Shown: positions 7,699 through 16,306 of the stretch, in pieces | Position numbering within the stretch: position 1 is the stretch's first letter | How the letters are laid out: each line of letters starts with the position of its first letter | Origin: an uncultured Bacteroidia bacterium | GTDB taxonomy: Bacteria > Bacteroidota > Bacteroidia > Bacteroidales > UBA932 | Length of the DNA stretch: 47,595 nucleotides | Assembly: GCA_902778855.1 (NCBI GenBank) | Contig: CACYZM010000030.1 | Location: 1-47,595 of the forward strand | Reading direction: 5' to 3' | The notes under the pieces: model-generated | What the model was told of the DNA's origin: nothing | The model's database searches: none | Seen by the model: only the letters and a program-made list of their open reading frames with translations | Position numbers and translations under genes: made by a program

Positions 7699-8961
7699 AT
7701 GAAAATCGAAGAAGGATACATGCCCTTTCTGGGGTACAAGACGTACTACCGGATCGTAGGAACGGCTTCCAAGGACAAGATGCCGCTGTTGCTTTTACAC
7801 GGCGGGCCCGGCAGCACACACAATTATTTTGAAGTACTCGACCGCGTGGCGGAGGAAACGGGACGCCAGGTCATTTCCTACGACCAGATCGGATGCGGCA
7901 ATTCCTTCCTGGACGGGCATCCGGAGCTATGGACCCAGGATACGTGGATGAACGAACTCATCGCCCTGCGGGAATACCTGCATCTTGACCGGCTTCACAT
8001 CCTGGGCCAGTCCTGGGGCGGTATGCTCATCATCGCGTATCTCATCGAGAAAAAGCCCCAGGGCATCTGCTCGGCCATCATTTCCAGCGGCCACGCTTCC
8101 TCCAGCCTCTGGGCCAGCGAGCAGCACCGGATGATCGGCCTGATGCCTGAAGAGGACCAGGAAGCCATCCGCCACGCCGAGCAGACGGGCAATTTTGAGG
8201 ATCCCGCCTACCTCCGCGCGAATGACCGGTTCATGACCCTGCACTGCGCCAGCACGGACGAAAACAGCCCCGAATGCCTCACCCGCCCCAAGCGTTTCGG
8301 CAATGAAGCGTACCTCTACGGCTGGGGGCCGAACGAATATGTACCCACCGGCAGCCTACGAGATTTTGAATACATCGACCGCCTGGGCGAGATTCACTGC
8401 CCTTGCCTGCTCTTCAGCGGCTCAGAGGACCTGTGCACGCCCGCTGTCGCCCGTTCCATGTACGAGGGAATCCCCGGCAGCCGCTGGGAACTGATGGAAG
8501 GCGCCCGCCATATGTGCTTCGTGGACCGCCACGAAGACTACTGCCGCATCCTGGAATCCTGGCTGGAAGAACACGATTACCTGAAGGCCAAGAACAAGGT
8601 CGATGAACTGGCCGTGAAACTCATCGAAGGCATCCGGTCTTTCGACGATACGATCGGTCCCTTGACCGCTGCGGACTGCACGTACCGGATTTACCGGGAT
8701 GTCCGGTTCTCCAAGGACAAAAGTCCCTATAAGACCCATATGGGCATCTTCGTCAACCGGGGCGGCAAAAAGTCCGGCTACAGCGGATACTATTTCCATA
8801 TCGACGGAAACGGCGACCATCTGCTGGCCATCGGCAACTATTTCACCGAGCCGCGGGTGCTGAAGATTCTCCGCGAGGATATCGAAATGGGCGGCGGCGA
8901 CTTCCGGCAAATTCTCGCCGGCCTGGCGCCCGGCCTCGAACTCGATATGGAGACGCCCTGA
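7699..8961 (+). CDS. Proline iminopeptidase (S33) fused to N-truncated DUF2461 segment (420 aa)
   Basis: Residues 1-290 form a complete proline iminopeptidase-type alpha/beta hydrolase, which would release N-terminal residues such as proline from small peptides. It has the oxyanion motif HGGPG (34-38), the nucleophile GQSWGG (Ser105), Asp243 in SGSEDLC and His271 in GARHMCF. Directly after ESWLEEHD the sequence becomes DUF2461 (from YLKAKNKVDELAVKLIEGI through KDKSPYKTHMGIFVNRGGKK) and stops at 8961. DUF2461 proteins normally start with about 25 further residues, so a deletion seems to have removed the peptidase stop and the DUF2461 start, joining both in frame. The rest of DUF2461 continues in another frame (see 8578-9176). 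The peptidase half is probably active. Confidence 0.75.
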   Translation: MKIEEGYMPFLGYKTYYRIVGTASKDKMPLLLLHGGPGSTHNYFEVLDRVAEETGRQVISYDQIGCGNSFLDGHPELWTQDTWMNELIALREYLHLDRLHILGQSWGGMLIIAYLIEKKPQGICSAIISSGHASSSLWASEQHRMIGLMPEEDQEAIRHAEQTGNFEDPAYLRANDRFMTLHCASTDENSPECLTRPKRFGNEAYLYGWGPNEYVPTGSLRDFEYIDRLGEIHCPCLLFSGSEDLCTPAVARSMYEGIPGSRWELMEGARHMCFVDRHEDYCRILESWLEEHDYLKAKNKVDELAVKLIEGIRSFDDTIGPLTAADCTYRIYRDVRFSKDKSPYKTHMGIFVNRGGKKSGYSGYYFHIDGNGDHLLAIGNYFTEPRVLKILREDIEMGGGDFRQILAGLAPGLELDMETP

Positions 8962-9176
8962 AGAAGGTCCCGAAAGGGTTTCCGGCCGACAGCCCGGACG
9001 CTGAATTCTTTAAACTGAAGAATTTCTGCTTGCTCAAACGCCTTGACAAAGACTTCATCCTCTCCCCCGATCTGGCCGATGCTGTCCTGGACATTTTCCG
9101 GACTGGCAAGCCGTTTCTCGACTACATCAACCGCGCCATCGACTACTGCCGGGAAGAACTGCAGGAGAAGCGTTAA
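8578..9176 (+). pseudogene. DUF2461 gene remnant: N-terminus lost, frameshift near 8950
   Basis: DUF2461 is a family of about 220 residues with unknown function. Here its first part is in frame with the upstream peptidase. The remainder (ALKKVPKGFPADSPDAEF, LLKRLDKDFILSPDL and FLDYINRAIDYCREEL) lies in the -1 frame and ends at TAA 9174-9176. The frame change is placed at about 8944-8958, where loss of a single G from a GGAGGAC-like sequence would explain it. Two lesions in one gene point to true decay rather than a single read error. The MATE gene begins 9 bp later. Confidence 0.75.
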
Positions 9177-9185
9177 GAAGCCCCG

Positions 9186-10508
9186 ATGGAAGGTCATTAC
9201 GGATATCGCCGCATCCTGAAGGAGCTATGGCCCATGGTGCTGATGCTGATGGTGACATCGGTCTACAGCATCGTGGACGGCTGGTTCATCTCGAACTATG
9301 CCGGCAGTACGGCCTTTGCCGCAATGAACATCATCTGGCCGGCCGTGGCCATCATCTCGGCCCTCGGCCTGATGGTGGGCGCCGGCGGCAGCGCGCTGGT
9401 ATCCAAAAACTTCGGAGAAGGCAAAACGGAACAGGGCAACCATACGTTCACGATGCTCATCCGCCTGACCTTCGTGGCCGGCCTCGTAATTTCGGCCATC
9501 TTCTTCGCATTTATGCGGCCGGTGGCCATCAAACTGGGCGCCGAAGGCGCTATGATCGATTACGCCGTAACCTACGGACGCATCCTCACGGCCGCCCTGC
9601 CCATCTATATGCTGCAGCTGGCCCTGCAGCCCTTCTGCATGACCGCCGGAAAACCGCAGCTCGGCACGATGACCAGCATCGCCTGCGGTGTGACGAATAT
9701 CGTCCTGGACGCCCTGTTCGTGGCCGGTTTCGGCTGGGGCCTTACCGGTGCGGCCATTGCCACGGCGATGTCGTTCGTCGTCGGCGGCGCGATTCCTGTC
9801 GCCTTTTTCAATTCGAAACGGAACTACACGCCCCTGCACTTCATCCACGACAGTCCCGCCGACTGGCCTTCCATCCGGCAGTCCCTCACGAACGGCTTGT
9901 CCGAATTCGTCGGCAACATCTCCTTCAACATCATCGGCATCTGCTACAACCTCCAGCTGATGAAATACATCGGCGAGAACGGCGTGTCCGCCTACGGCGT
10001 GCTGATGTATGTCGGCTTCATCTTCGGCTCCGTATTCATCGGCTACAATATGGGGATTTCGCAGGTCATCTCCTACAAGTATGGCGCCTGTGACAAGCTG
10101 GAACTGCGCAGCCTGCTGAGAAAGAGCTGCGTGCTGATCGCCATCGGCGGCCTCGTCATCACCGCCCTGGTCGAACTGTTCGCACCGCAAATCTCCCGGG
10201 TTTTCGTGGGATACGACGACGAACTGTGCAACCTGACGACCTACGCGATGCGCATCTATATGGTGTCTTTCCTGATCTGCGGGTTCACGATGTTCGCGTC
10301 GGCCTGGTTCACGGCGCTGAACAACGGGCCGGTCTCCGCGGTCATTTCGTTCACGCGGACCCTGATCTTCGAACTGGGATGCGTATTCCTGCTGCCGCTG
10401 GTGCTGGGCATCGACGGCATCTGGCTGGCCGTGAACGTAGCCGAAGTCCTGGCGCTGATCCTTTCGGCAGCGCTGGTCTTCGGATTCAGGAAACGATACG
10501 GTTACTAG
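9186..10508 (+). CDS. MATE-family efflux transporter (440 aa)
   Basis: An inner-membrane cation/drug antiporter of the MATE superfamily. About twelve hydrophobic segments are spread over 440 residues, the usual length. The N-terminal segment (ELWPMVLMLMVTSVYSIVDG) and the following WFISNYAGSTAFAAMN match the conserved MATE start, and the pseudo-symmetric second half begins around ISFNIIGICYNLQLM. Substrate unknown; DinF/NorM-like. It follows the DUF2461 remnant by 9 bp, so it may be read from the iminopeptidase promoter at 7687. It converges with the GH3 gene; only 2 bp separate the two stop codons. Confidence 0.85.
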   Translation: MEGHYGYRRILKELWPMVLMLMVTSVYSIVDGWFISNYAGSTAFAAMNIIWPAVAIISALGLMVGAGGSALVSKNFGEGKTEQGNHTFTMLIRLTFVAGLVISAIFFAFMRPVAIKLGAEGAMIDYAVTYGRILTAALPIYMLQLALQPFCMTAGKPQLGTMTSIACGVTNIVLDALFVAGFGWGLTGAAIATAMSFVVGGAIPVAFFNSKRNYTPLHFIHDSPADWPSIRQSLTNGLSEFVGNISFNIIGICYNLQLMKYIGENGVSAYGVLMYVGFIFGSVFIGYNMGISQVISYKYGACDKLELRSLLRKSCVLIAIGGLVITALVELFAPQISRVFVGYDDELCNLTTYAMRIYMVSFLICGFTMFASAWFTALNNGPVSAVISFTRTLIFELGCVFLLPLVLGIDGIWLAVNVAEVLALILSAALVFGFRKRYGY

Positions 10509-10510
10509 TC

Positions 10511-12751
10511 TTAACGCGACAGCTCAAAACTGACGCTTCCCCGGATATCGGCCGAAGAAGCGCCGACCAGCACGTCGAAACGGCCCGGTTCGGCCTTCCA
10601 GCTGTGCGCGGCCGCGTCGAAGAAACTGAGCGATTCGCGGGTGAGATCCACCGCCACAGTCTTGGTCTCGCCAGGCTCCAGCCAAACCTTGCAGAAGCCT
10701 TTGAGTTCCTTGACCGGACGGTCCACGGACGCCTCCGGATCGGATACGTAGACCTGCACGACCTCGGCACCGGCCACGGCGCCCGTATTGGTCACAGGCA
10801 CGCGCACCGTCACGGCGCCGTCGGCCGTAACGGCCTTGGAAACAGTAGGCTCGCCATATTCGAACGTCGTGTAGCTCAGGCCGTGGCCGAACGGGAACAG
10901 CGGCTTGACCTGCTTCGCGTCGAACCAGCGATAGCCCACATAGATGCCTTCCGTGTATTCCTCTTCCAGAATGGGAACCGCGCTGAAAGGACTCTCCCAC
11001 TTCCGGTCGCCCGGAATGCCGGGATACTGGGCCAGCGTCTTGATCGGGCCGTCTTCCAGAGCCACCGGGAAGGTAAACGGAAGTTTGCCGGAAGGATTCA
11101 CGACGCCCGTAAGCACGTCGGCCAGCGAATGGCCGGCCTCGCTGCCCAGATACCAGTCCTGCACGATGGCAGGCACTTGGTCGACCCACGGCATCGCCAC
11201 GGCGTTGCCGGAGATGTTCACCACCACGAGCTTGGGATTGGCGGCAGCGAGCGCCTCGATGACGGCGTCCTGCTTGTACGGAAGGCCGTATTCCTTGCGG
11301 TCGTTGCCTTCGGCATCCTGGAAGTCGCTCTTGTTGAGACCGCCGATGAAAATCACGTAATCGGCGTCCTGTGCGGCCTTCACGGCGTCGGCGATCAGTT
11401 GACCCGCCGAACGCTTTTCGGAGAGATCCTGACCGGTCGTCACGCCGTTGTAGGCGCCGCTGGCATCGCCGACATAGCCGCGTTCATACACGACTTCTAC
11501 GCCGGGAAGGGCCTCGCGAAGGCCGTCGAGCGGCGAGACTTCGTGCTGGGCCTTCAGCGACGAGGAACCGCCGCCCACGGTCATCATCTTGACGGCGTTC
11601 TCGCCCACGACCAGCACTTTGCGGGCATCCTTGAGCGGAAGCAGCCCGCCTTCGTTCTTGAGCAGGACGATGCCTTCCGCACCGATCTTGCGGGCGGCGG
11701 CATAATGCTCGGGCGAAGTGAACTTGCCCGTCTTGTGCTCGGGATTCATACTGGTGCGGAAGATCAGGCGCAGGATGCGGCGGGCCTTCTCGTCCAGTTC
11801 CTGCGTGCCGACCTTGCCGGCGTAGATGCGGTCGAGATACGGCTGCGCCAGGAAATACGAATCGTAGGCGTTGGTCTTGCCCATCGTCAGGCCGTTGGTC
11901 CAGGAGCCGAATTCCATGTCCAGCCCGTTGGTGATGGCCTGGTCGGTATCGTGGACGCCGCCCCAGTCGCTGATGACCACGCCGTCGAAGCCCCATTCAC
12001 CCTTGAGGATGTCGTTGAGCAGGTATTGGTTGTGGCAGTTCCACTGCCCCTTGTACAGGTTGTACGACCCCATGATGGCCCAGGCGCCGCCTTCCTGCAC
12101 GGCCGCCTTGAAAGCAGGCAGATAGATTTCATACAGGGTGCGGTCATCGACCGTCACGTCGGTGAAGAAACGGGCGGTCTCCTGGTTGTTCAGCGCGTAG
12201 TGCTTCACGCAAGCCGCCACGTTGTTGCTCTGGACGCCTTTCACATAAGGCACGACCATCGCGGAGGCCAGATACGGGTCTTCGCCCATATATTCGAAAT
12301 TCCGGCCATTGAGCGGCGTACGATAGATGTTGACGCCAGGGCCGAGGAGTACGTCTTTCTTGCGGTAGCGCGCCTCTTCGCCGATGCTGACGCCGTAGAG
12401 TTCCGCCAGGGACGGATCCCACGAAGCAGCCAGGGCCGTCAGTGCGGGGAAAGCCGTGCAGGAGTCGGAAGTCCAGCCGGCCTGGTCCCATTCATCCCAC
12501 AGGACCTCCGCGCGGATGCCGTGCGGGCCGTCGGTACACCAGACTTCCGGAATGCCCAGGCGCGGAACGCCGGCGCTCGAAAATTTGGACTGCGCGTGCG
12601 TGAGGGCGACTTTTTCTTCGACCGTCATCTGGGCGAGGACGGCCTCCACACGCTCCTCCAGCGTGGGGGCTTTCGCTTGTTCTTTCTGTCCGCAGGAGGA
12701 CAGAAAGAGGGCTGTGGCGAGGGCTGTCGCCAAGGGCTTCGCGTACTTCAT
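10511..12751 (-). CDS. GH3 beta-glucosidase-type lipoprotein (746 aa)
   Basis: A glycoside hydrolase family 3 enzyme, probably cleaving terminal beta-linked glucose or xylose from oligosaccharides in the periplasm or at the cell surface. It has a lipoprotein signal (ATALFLSSC, Cys20). The N-terminal TIM-barrel shows the substrate-binding KHYALNNQE (183-191) and the nucleophile motif VVISDWGG (Asp262). The middle alpha/beta domain follows, and a fibronectin-III-like C-terminal domain (from about 640) ends the protein. Length is normal. It is followed, with a 12-bp gap on the upstream side, by an esterase lipoprotein gene transcribed in the same direction, suggesting joint action on an acylated plant glycan. 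No SusCD lies beside it. Confidence 0.9.
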   Translation of the reverse strand: MKYAKPLATALATALFLSSCGQKEQAKAPTLEERVEAVLAQMTVEEKVALTHAQSKFSSAGVPRLGIPEVWCTDGPHGIRAEVLWDEWDQAGWTSDSCTAFPALTALAASWDPSLAELYGVSIGEEARYRKKDVLLGPGVNIYRTPLNGRNFEYMGEDPYLASAMVVPYVKGVQSNNVAACVKHYALNNQETARFFTDVTVDDRTLYEIYLPAFKAAVQEGGAWAIMGSYNLYKGQWNCHNQYLLNDILKGEWGFDGVVISDWGGVHDTDQAITNGLDMEFGSWTNGLTMGKTNAYDSYFLAQPYLDRIYAGKVGTQELDEKARRILRLIFRTSMNPEHKTGKFTSPEHYAAARKIGAEGIVLLKNEGGLLPLKDARKVLVVGENAVKMMTVGGGSSSLKAQHEVSPLDGLREALPGVEVVYERGYVGDASGAYNGVTTGQDLSEKRSAGQLIADAVKAAQDADYVIFIGGLNKSDFQDAEGNDRKEYGLPYKQDAVIEALAAANPKLVVVNISGNAVAMPWVDQVPAIVQDWYLGSEAGHSLADVLTGVVNPSGKLPFTFPVALEDGPIKTLAQYPGIPGDRKWESPFSAVPILEEEYTEGIYVGYRWFDAKQVKPLFPFGHGLSYTTFEYGEPTVSKAVTADGAVTVRVPVTNTGAVAGAEVVQVYVSDPEASVDRPVKELKGFCKVWLEPGETKTVAVDLTRESLSFFDAAAHSWKAEPGRFDVLVGASSADIRGSVSFELSR

Positions 12752-12763
12752 AAATCTATGATA

Positions 12764-13933
12764 CTATGGAATTTGAACCGTAATATTTGAAGGAAAGATA
12801 TAGGATAGGTCACCGCGCTTTTTCAGCGTGCTGCGCATCATTTCGGGCGAGCGTTCGACAGTCCCTTCGAAGAGGACCTGGTCGCCGCAGGTCACCGTCA
12901 GCGGCTTGTCGAGATTGAACATCGCGTCGTTGAGCCAGAGGGTCAGGCTGGAATAGTCGCAGTCCAGAATCTCGACGGTATTGCCGCTCCGCTGCGCGCG
13001 CACCACTTTGCCTTTAGCAATTTCGCCGGCAGGAGCGCCCAGCCAGTAGAAATTCTCCTTGGGCTCGTCGCCCTGGCACCAGACCACGCGGTCGGGCGTG
13101 GTGTTGCGGCGGAAGCGCGCCATCCACGGCACGGCGGCGGCGTCATCCAGATACATCCAGTGCTCGCGGCCTTCCACGATATGGCCTTCGTGCACATAGC
13201 CTTCGGGATCTTCGGCCTGCAGGGCGTCCATCTCCTCGATGCGCTTGGCGCATTCCTCATTGCGGTTGTACGCTGCGTCGAGCGCGCCGCACCAGATCAT
13301 GAACGGCAGATTGCGCAGGCTCAGCAGCGACACGTCGCCGGGGTGGCCGGCCATCATCGAGGCAGCCGCCCAGTGGTCCGCCATGCGCGGTGCCAGGCGC
13401 CACACGCCGTCACCGCCGGCGGAATAGCCCATCAGGTACACCTTGTCGGGATTAACGTCGAGGCACGCGACTGCCATCCGGATGATTTCCTCATAGAAAG
13501 CGTCCGATTCGGGGCGGAAATGCAGGTCCCAAGTATCGGTAATGGCGCGGGGGCACAGATACACGCCTTCCGCGGGTTGATAGAGCGTCAGCTGGTTTGC
13601 CCACTGCTGGTCGTTCATGCTGGCAGGGCCTCCCCCGCCTCCGTGGAGCGAGATATAGAGCGAGCGGCCGTCGGCCGGCTTGTTGCCGAAGATCTTCCAG
13701 TCCAGGCGCATGGTATATTGCCCGCGCTTGATGACTTTGGCTTCCAGGGCTGGGGTTTCTGCGGTTTTGACGGAATCGCGCCAGGCATTTTCGAGGAAAG
13801 CAGCGTATTCGCGGCACTCCGCTTTGGTCAGCGTACTTTTGTTCGCCAGCGGCGATTCATCCTGCCCTGCGGCGGGAACCCGGTTGCAGGCGGCAAAGGC
13901 CAGGATCAGGGAAAGAATCAACAGTCTTTTCAT
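12764..13933 (-). CDS. Exported esterase/PHB-depolymerase-like alpha/beta hydrolase (389 aa)
   Basis: A predicted lipoprotein hydrolase (signal KRLLILSLILAFAAC). A His-Gly oxyanion region (LYISLHGGGGGPASMND) is followed by the nucleophile elbow YLMGYSAGGDGVWRL with Ser in GYSAGGDG. The His in HEGHIVEGREHWMY is a candidate catalytic base. The fold and motif spacing resemble carbohydrate esterases and poly(3-hydroxybutyrate) depolymerase-like proteins. An additional about 90-residue C-terminal beta-rich part (from GKVVRAQRSG) may be an accessory module. The ATG at 13933 fits the signal peptide better than the one at 13942. The next gene downstream is the GH3 enzyme. Confidence 0.75.
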   Translation of the reverse strand: MKRLLILSLILAFAACNRVPAAGQDESPLANKSTLTKAECREYAAFLENAWRDSVKTAETPALEAKVIKRGQYTMRLDWKIFGNKPADGRSLYISLHGGGGGPASMNDQQWANQLTLYQPAEGVYLCPRAITDTWDLHFRPESDAFYEEIIRMAVACLDVNPDKVYLMGYSAGGDGVWRLAPRMADHWAAASMMAGHPGDVSLLSLRNLPFMIWCGALDAAYNRNEECAKRIEEMDALQAEDPEGYVHEGHIVEGREHWMYLDDAAAVPWMARFRRNTTPDRVVWCQGDEPKENFYWLGAPAGEIAKGKVVRAQRSGNTVEILDCDYSSLTLWLNDAMFNLDKPLTVTCGDQVLFEGTVERSPEMMRSTLKKRGDLSYIFPSNITVQIP

Positions 13934-13946
13934 ATGATGCACGGGA

Positions 13947-15386
13947 TTAGGCCTGATGCGCGGGGCGGAGCAGGTCGAGGACGACTTTCACAGGGTTGAA
14001 GGTTTCGAGGGGTACTTCCACAAAGAGCGTGTTCCAGTCGCTCATCGCGCCGTTCCAGAGGCCGGGCATCTCGAGGGCCTTGAGTTCGCGGCCCTGGTAG
14101 CTCTTGGAGCTCATGAAGCCCGCTTCGGGATCGACGTACTTCAGCAGGTCGAAGTGGTTGCCCCGGCAATCGCGCAGGATGCACACCAGGTCCACGGGAT
14201 TGAAGTGCGTGGCCTTCGCCATCGCGCCGGCCGCGGCGGGATCCGCCTTGTTGATCTGGACGCTCTCGAGAATCTGGAGCGAAGTGCTGCCGTCTTTGCC
14301 TTCCACGATATACGGTCCGCCGCCCGGCTCGCCTTCGTTGCGGACCATGCCGCAGACGCGGATGGGCCGGTTGAGCTTGGCACGGATCTGCGCCACGCGC
14401 GCTTCGAGGCTGTCTGCGTGCGGCAGCTTGACGCAGAGGACGCAGTCGAGGAAATCTTCGATATCATCGCAGAGTTCTTCGCTGGGTGCCGCGTTGATCT
14501 GGCGGATATAGTGGAAAATCGTGTCGCGGAGCCGCAGGGCTTCGCCCATCAGCACGCGTTTGTAGAGCGATGTGACAGGCAGGAGCTTCTCGTGAGACAC
14601 GTTGTCGATGTTCTTGATCGACACCAGTTCCGCATCCACTTTGTTCAGGTTGTGGATCAGGGCGCCGTGACCGGCGGGACGGAAGAGCAGCGAGCCGTCG
14701 TCCAGGCGGAAGGGCTGGTTGTCGGGATCTACGGCGATGGTGTCGGTAGCCTTGTCCTGATACGTGAAGGTGATATCGTATTTTACGCCATATTTCTTTT
14801 CATAGACCGGTTTCACTTCGGCGAGGGCCTGTTCGAACAGTTCCCGATGCTCGGGCGAGATGGTCACGACCAGCGAGCAGATATCCTCGTAGTCGCGCAT
14901 ATACTCCTGGGCCTCGACCAAGTGCTCGGCGATGGCCGTACGGACTTCGTCGGCGTCTTCCTTGAGGAGTTTGCGGAGCACGTCCTTGCGGTAGGCCGCG
15001 CTGTCTTCGGGCTGGCCGAAAAGCTCCGGCGTATAGAAGGCGAAATCCTGGATGCGGGCGGCCAGTTTGGCGCCGGGCGCATCGGCGGGCAGGTCTTCCC
15101 CGGCTTCCAGTTTCTCCAGGCCGGAGAACATATCCTTGAACATACGGGAAGCGGCGCCGGAGGCGGGCACGAATTTGCACTTGCCTTCCACGCTGGCGCG
15201 TTCATAATAGTCGGCGGCTTCCTGGACGTCTTCTTCCGAAAGCACACGGATGCCGCGCTCTGGCGTGGCCGGCGCCACGATTTTCATCCACGGAAAACCG
15301 TTCTTGAAATGTTCGATCTGCTGTTCGATTTGCTGGAGATCGGCGCCCCGCGCTTCGATCTGTCGGATATCTTGCTGGGTAAACAT
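13947..15386 (-). CDS. DUF4301 family protein (479 aa)
   Basis: A cytoplasmic protein of the DUF4301 family, found mainly in Bacteroidota and without an assigned reaction. The N-terminal half has a glycine-rich loop (KCKFVPASGAASRMFKDM) reminiscent of the nucleotide-binding loop of sugar nucleotidyltransferases, so an NDP-sugar-type activity is conceivable. A later conserved segment reads FRPAGHGALIHNLNKVDAEL, and the C-terminus contains SYQGRELKALEMPGLWNGAM. It is complete. It lies 14 bp upstream of the esterase gene in the same direction and may head the esterase-GH3 transcript. Confidence 0.8.
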   Translation of the reverse strand: MFTQQDIRQIEARGADLQQIEQQIEHFKNGFPWMKIVAPATPERGIRVLSEEDVQEAADYYERASVEGKCKFVPASGAASRMFKDMFSGLEKLEAGEDLPADAPGAKLAARIQDFAFYTPELFGQPEDSAAYRKDVLRKLLKEDADEVRTAIAEHLVEAQEYMRDYEDICSLVVTISPEHRELFEQALAEVKPVYEKKYGVKYDITFTYQDKATDTIAVDPDNQPFRLDDGSLLFRPAGHGALIHNLNKVDAELVSIKNIDNVSHEKLLPVTSLYKRVLMGEALRLRDTIFHYIRQINAAPSEELCDDIEDFLDCVLCVKLPHADSLEARVAQIRAKLNRPIRVCGMVRNEGEPGGGPYIVEGKDGSTSLQILESVQINKADPAAAGAMAKATHFNPVDLVCILRDCRGNHFDLLKYVDPEAGFMSSKSYQGRELKALEMPGLWNGAMSDWNTLFVEVPLETFNPVKVVLDLLRPAHQA

Positions 15387-15410
15387 AATGGAAACAAAAT
15401 GATATAATTA

Positions 15411-15418
15411 CAAATATA
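15411..15418 (-). promoter_or_regulatory. Candidate -7 element (TATATTTG) of the DUF4301 gene
   Basis: Exact TAnnTTTG on the minus strand, 25 bp before ATG 15386, with AT-rich sequence and a CCAAATTTAC stretch near the expected -33 position. Confidence 0.5.
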
Positions 15419-15469
15419 ACTTTTTTTCAGTAAATTTGGACATATAACCGATTAGCTCCCATTCCAACT

Positions 15470-16306
15470 ATGTTAGAAAAACTGGATACCCTCGGAGCCT
15501 GTCTGCTGATCGCAGTGATGGCCGGCACCTTCCTGTATTTTGTCATCGCCCACCAACTTGGTTTCAGCTATGCCAAGAAACTCTTCGGCACCCGCCGGAT
15601 CAAAGAGCAGAGTCAGGAGATTCCGCTGGAGGGCAACTTGTTTGCAGCCTGCTATGTCCGGACAAACCAGCCCCGTATCTTCGACCAGCACATCCATCAC
15701 GAGTTTCCGGCCGCTTTTCTGTACCGCTGGTACAGTGAAGGAAAAGTGAAACTCGTGCAGCTGAAGCCCGCGCTGGAAATCGTCAACTATCTCTCCATCC
15801 AGAAAGACGCCGTCATTCGGGATCCGGAAGAAAACAGCTTGTACCGGAAATTCTGCGATGCCGCCGGAGAAGACGGGCTGCTGGATGTCGATGAAGTGTA
15901 TGACTGGAGTTACAGACGTCCCGGCGACCTCTATGGCTATAAACCGGAAGACATTGGAAAGAAGTGGTTCGAAGACCGCGGATGGATCGAGTCAGGCAAT
16001 CAGGAAGGCAAGCTGACGACTCTGGGCGTCCGGATACGCCCGCTCACGCCGGCCGGTGCGGCGAAAGCCCGCGGCCTGGTTGAATTGCAAAACTTCCTGC
16101 AGGCCCAGGCGGAAGGCAAACCCAGTGACCCGGTCGATACCGCCCGGATCGACGATTTGCTGTGCTATGGCCAACTCTTCGGCCTCGCCGACAAACTGGC
16201 TGAAAAGTGGAGCAAGTACCTGACCGAAGAAAAAACCACCGTCGTCAAGCTTTGCCGTGAGATAGCCCAGTCTTTCTTCGACGGAAACAACGTGGCTACC
16301 GATTGA
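15470..16306 (+). CDS. Membrane-anchored DUF2207-like protein (278 aa)
   Basis: One N-terminal membrane helix (residues about 8-28, LGACLLIAVMAGTFLYFVIA) is followed by a soluble cytoplasmic part. The C-terminal 100 residues (LTPAGAAKARGLVELQNFL, then IDDLLCYGQLFGLADKLAEK) match the end of DUF2207 membrane proteins, where this domain follows the last helix. The large exported N-terminal domain and second helix of full DUF2207 proteins are absent, so this is a short version. Function unknown. The end overlaps the convergent porin gene by 11 bp. Confidence 0.65.
   Translation: MLEKLDTLGACLLIAVMAGTFLYFVIAHQLGFSYAKKLFGTRRIKEQSQEIPLEGNLFAACYVRTNQPRIFDQHIHHEFPAAFLYRWYSEGKVKLVQLKPALEIVNYLSIQKDAVIRDPEENSLYRKFCDAAGEDGLLDVDEVYDWSYRRPGDLYGYKPEDIGKKWFEDRGWIESGNQEGKLTTLGVRIRPLTPAGAAKARGLVELQNFLQAQAEGKPSDPVDTARIDDLLCYGQLFGLADKLAEKWSKYLTEEKTTVVKLCREIAQSFFDGNNVATD

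Noticed and set aside
8578-9176. Programmed -1 frameshift in DUF2461
   Set aside because: No slippery heptamer or downstream stimulatory structure is seen at 8944-8958, and the domain also lacks its N-terminus, which points to decay.
10226-12790. An 854-codon frame on the plus strand
   Set aside because: It is opposite the GH3 gene, has no recognisable domain and the composition of a high-GC antisense frame; the GH3 protein on the minus strand has all catalytic motifs.
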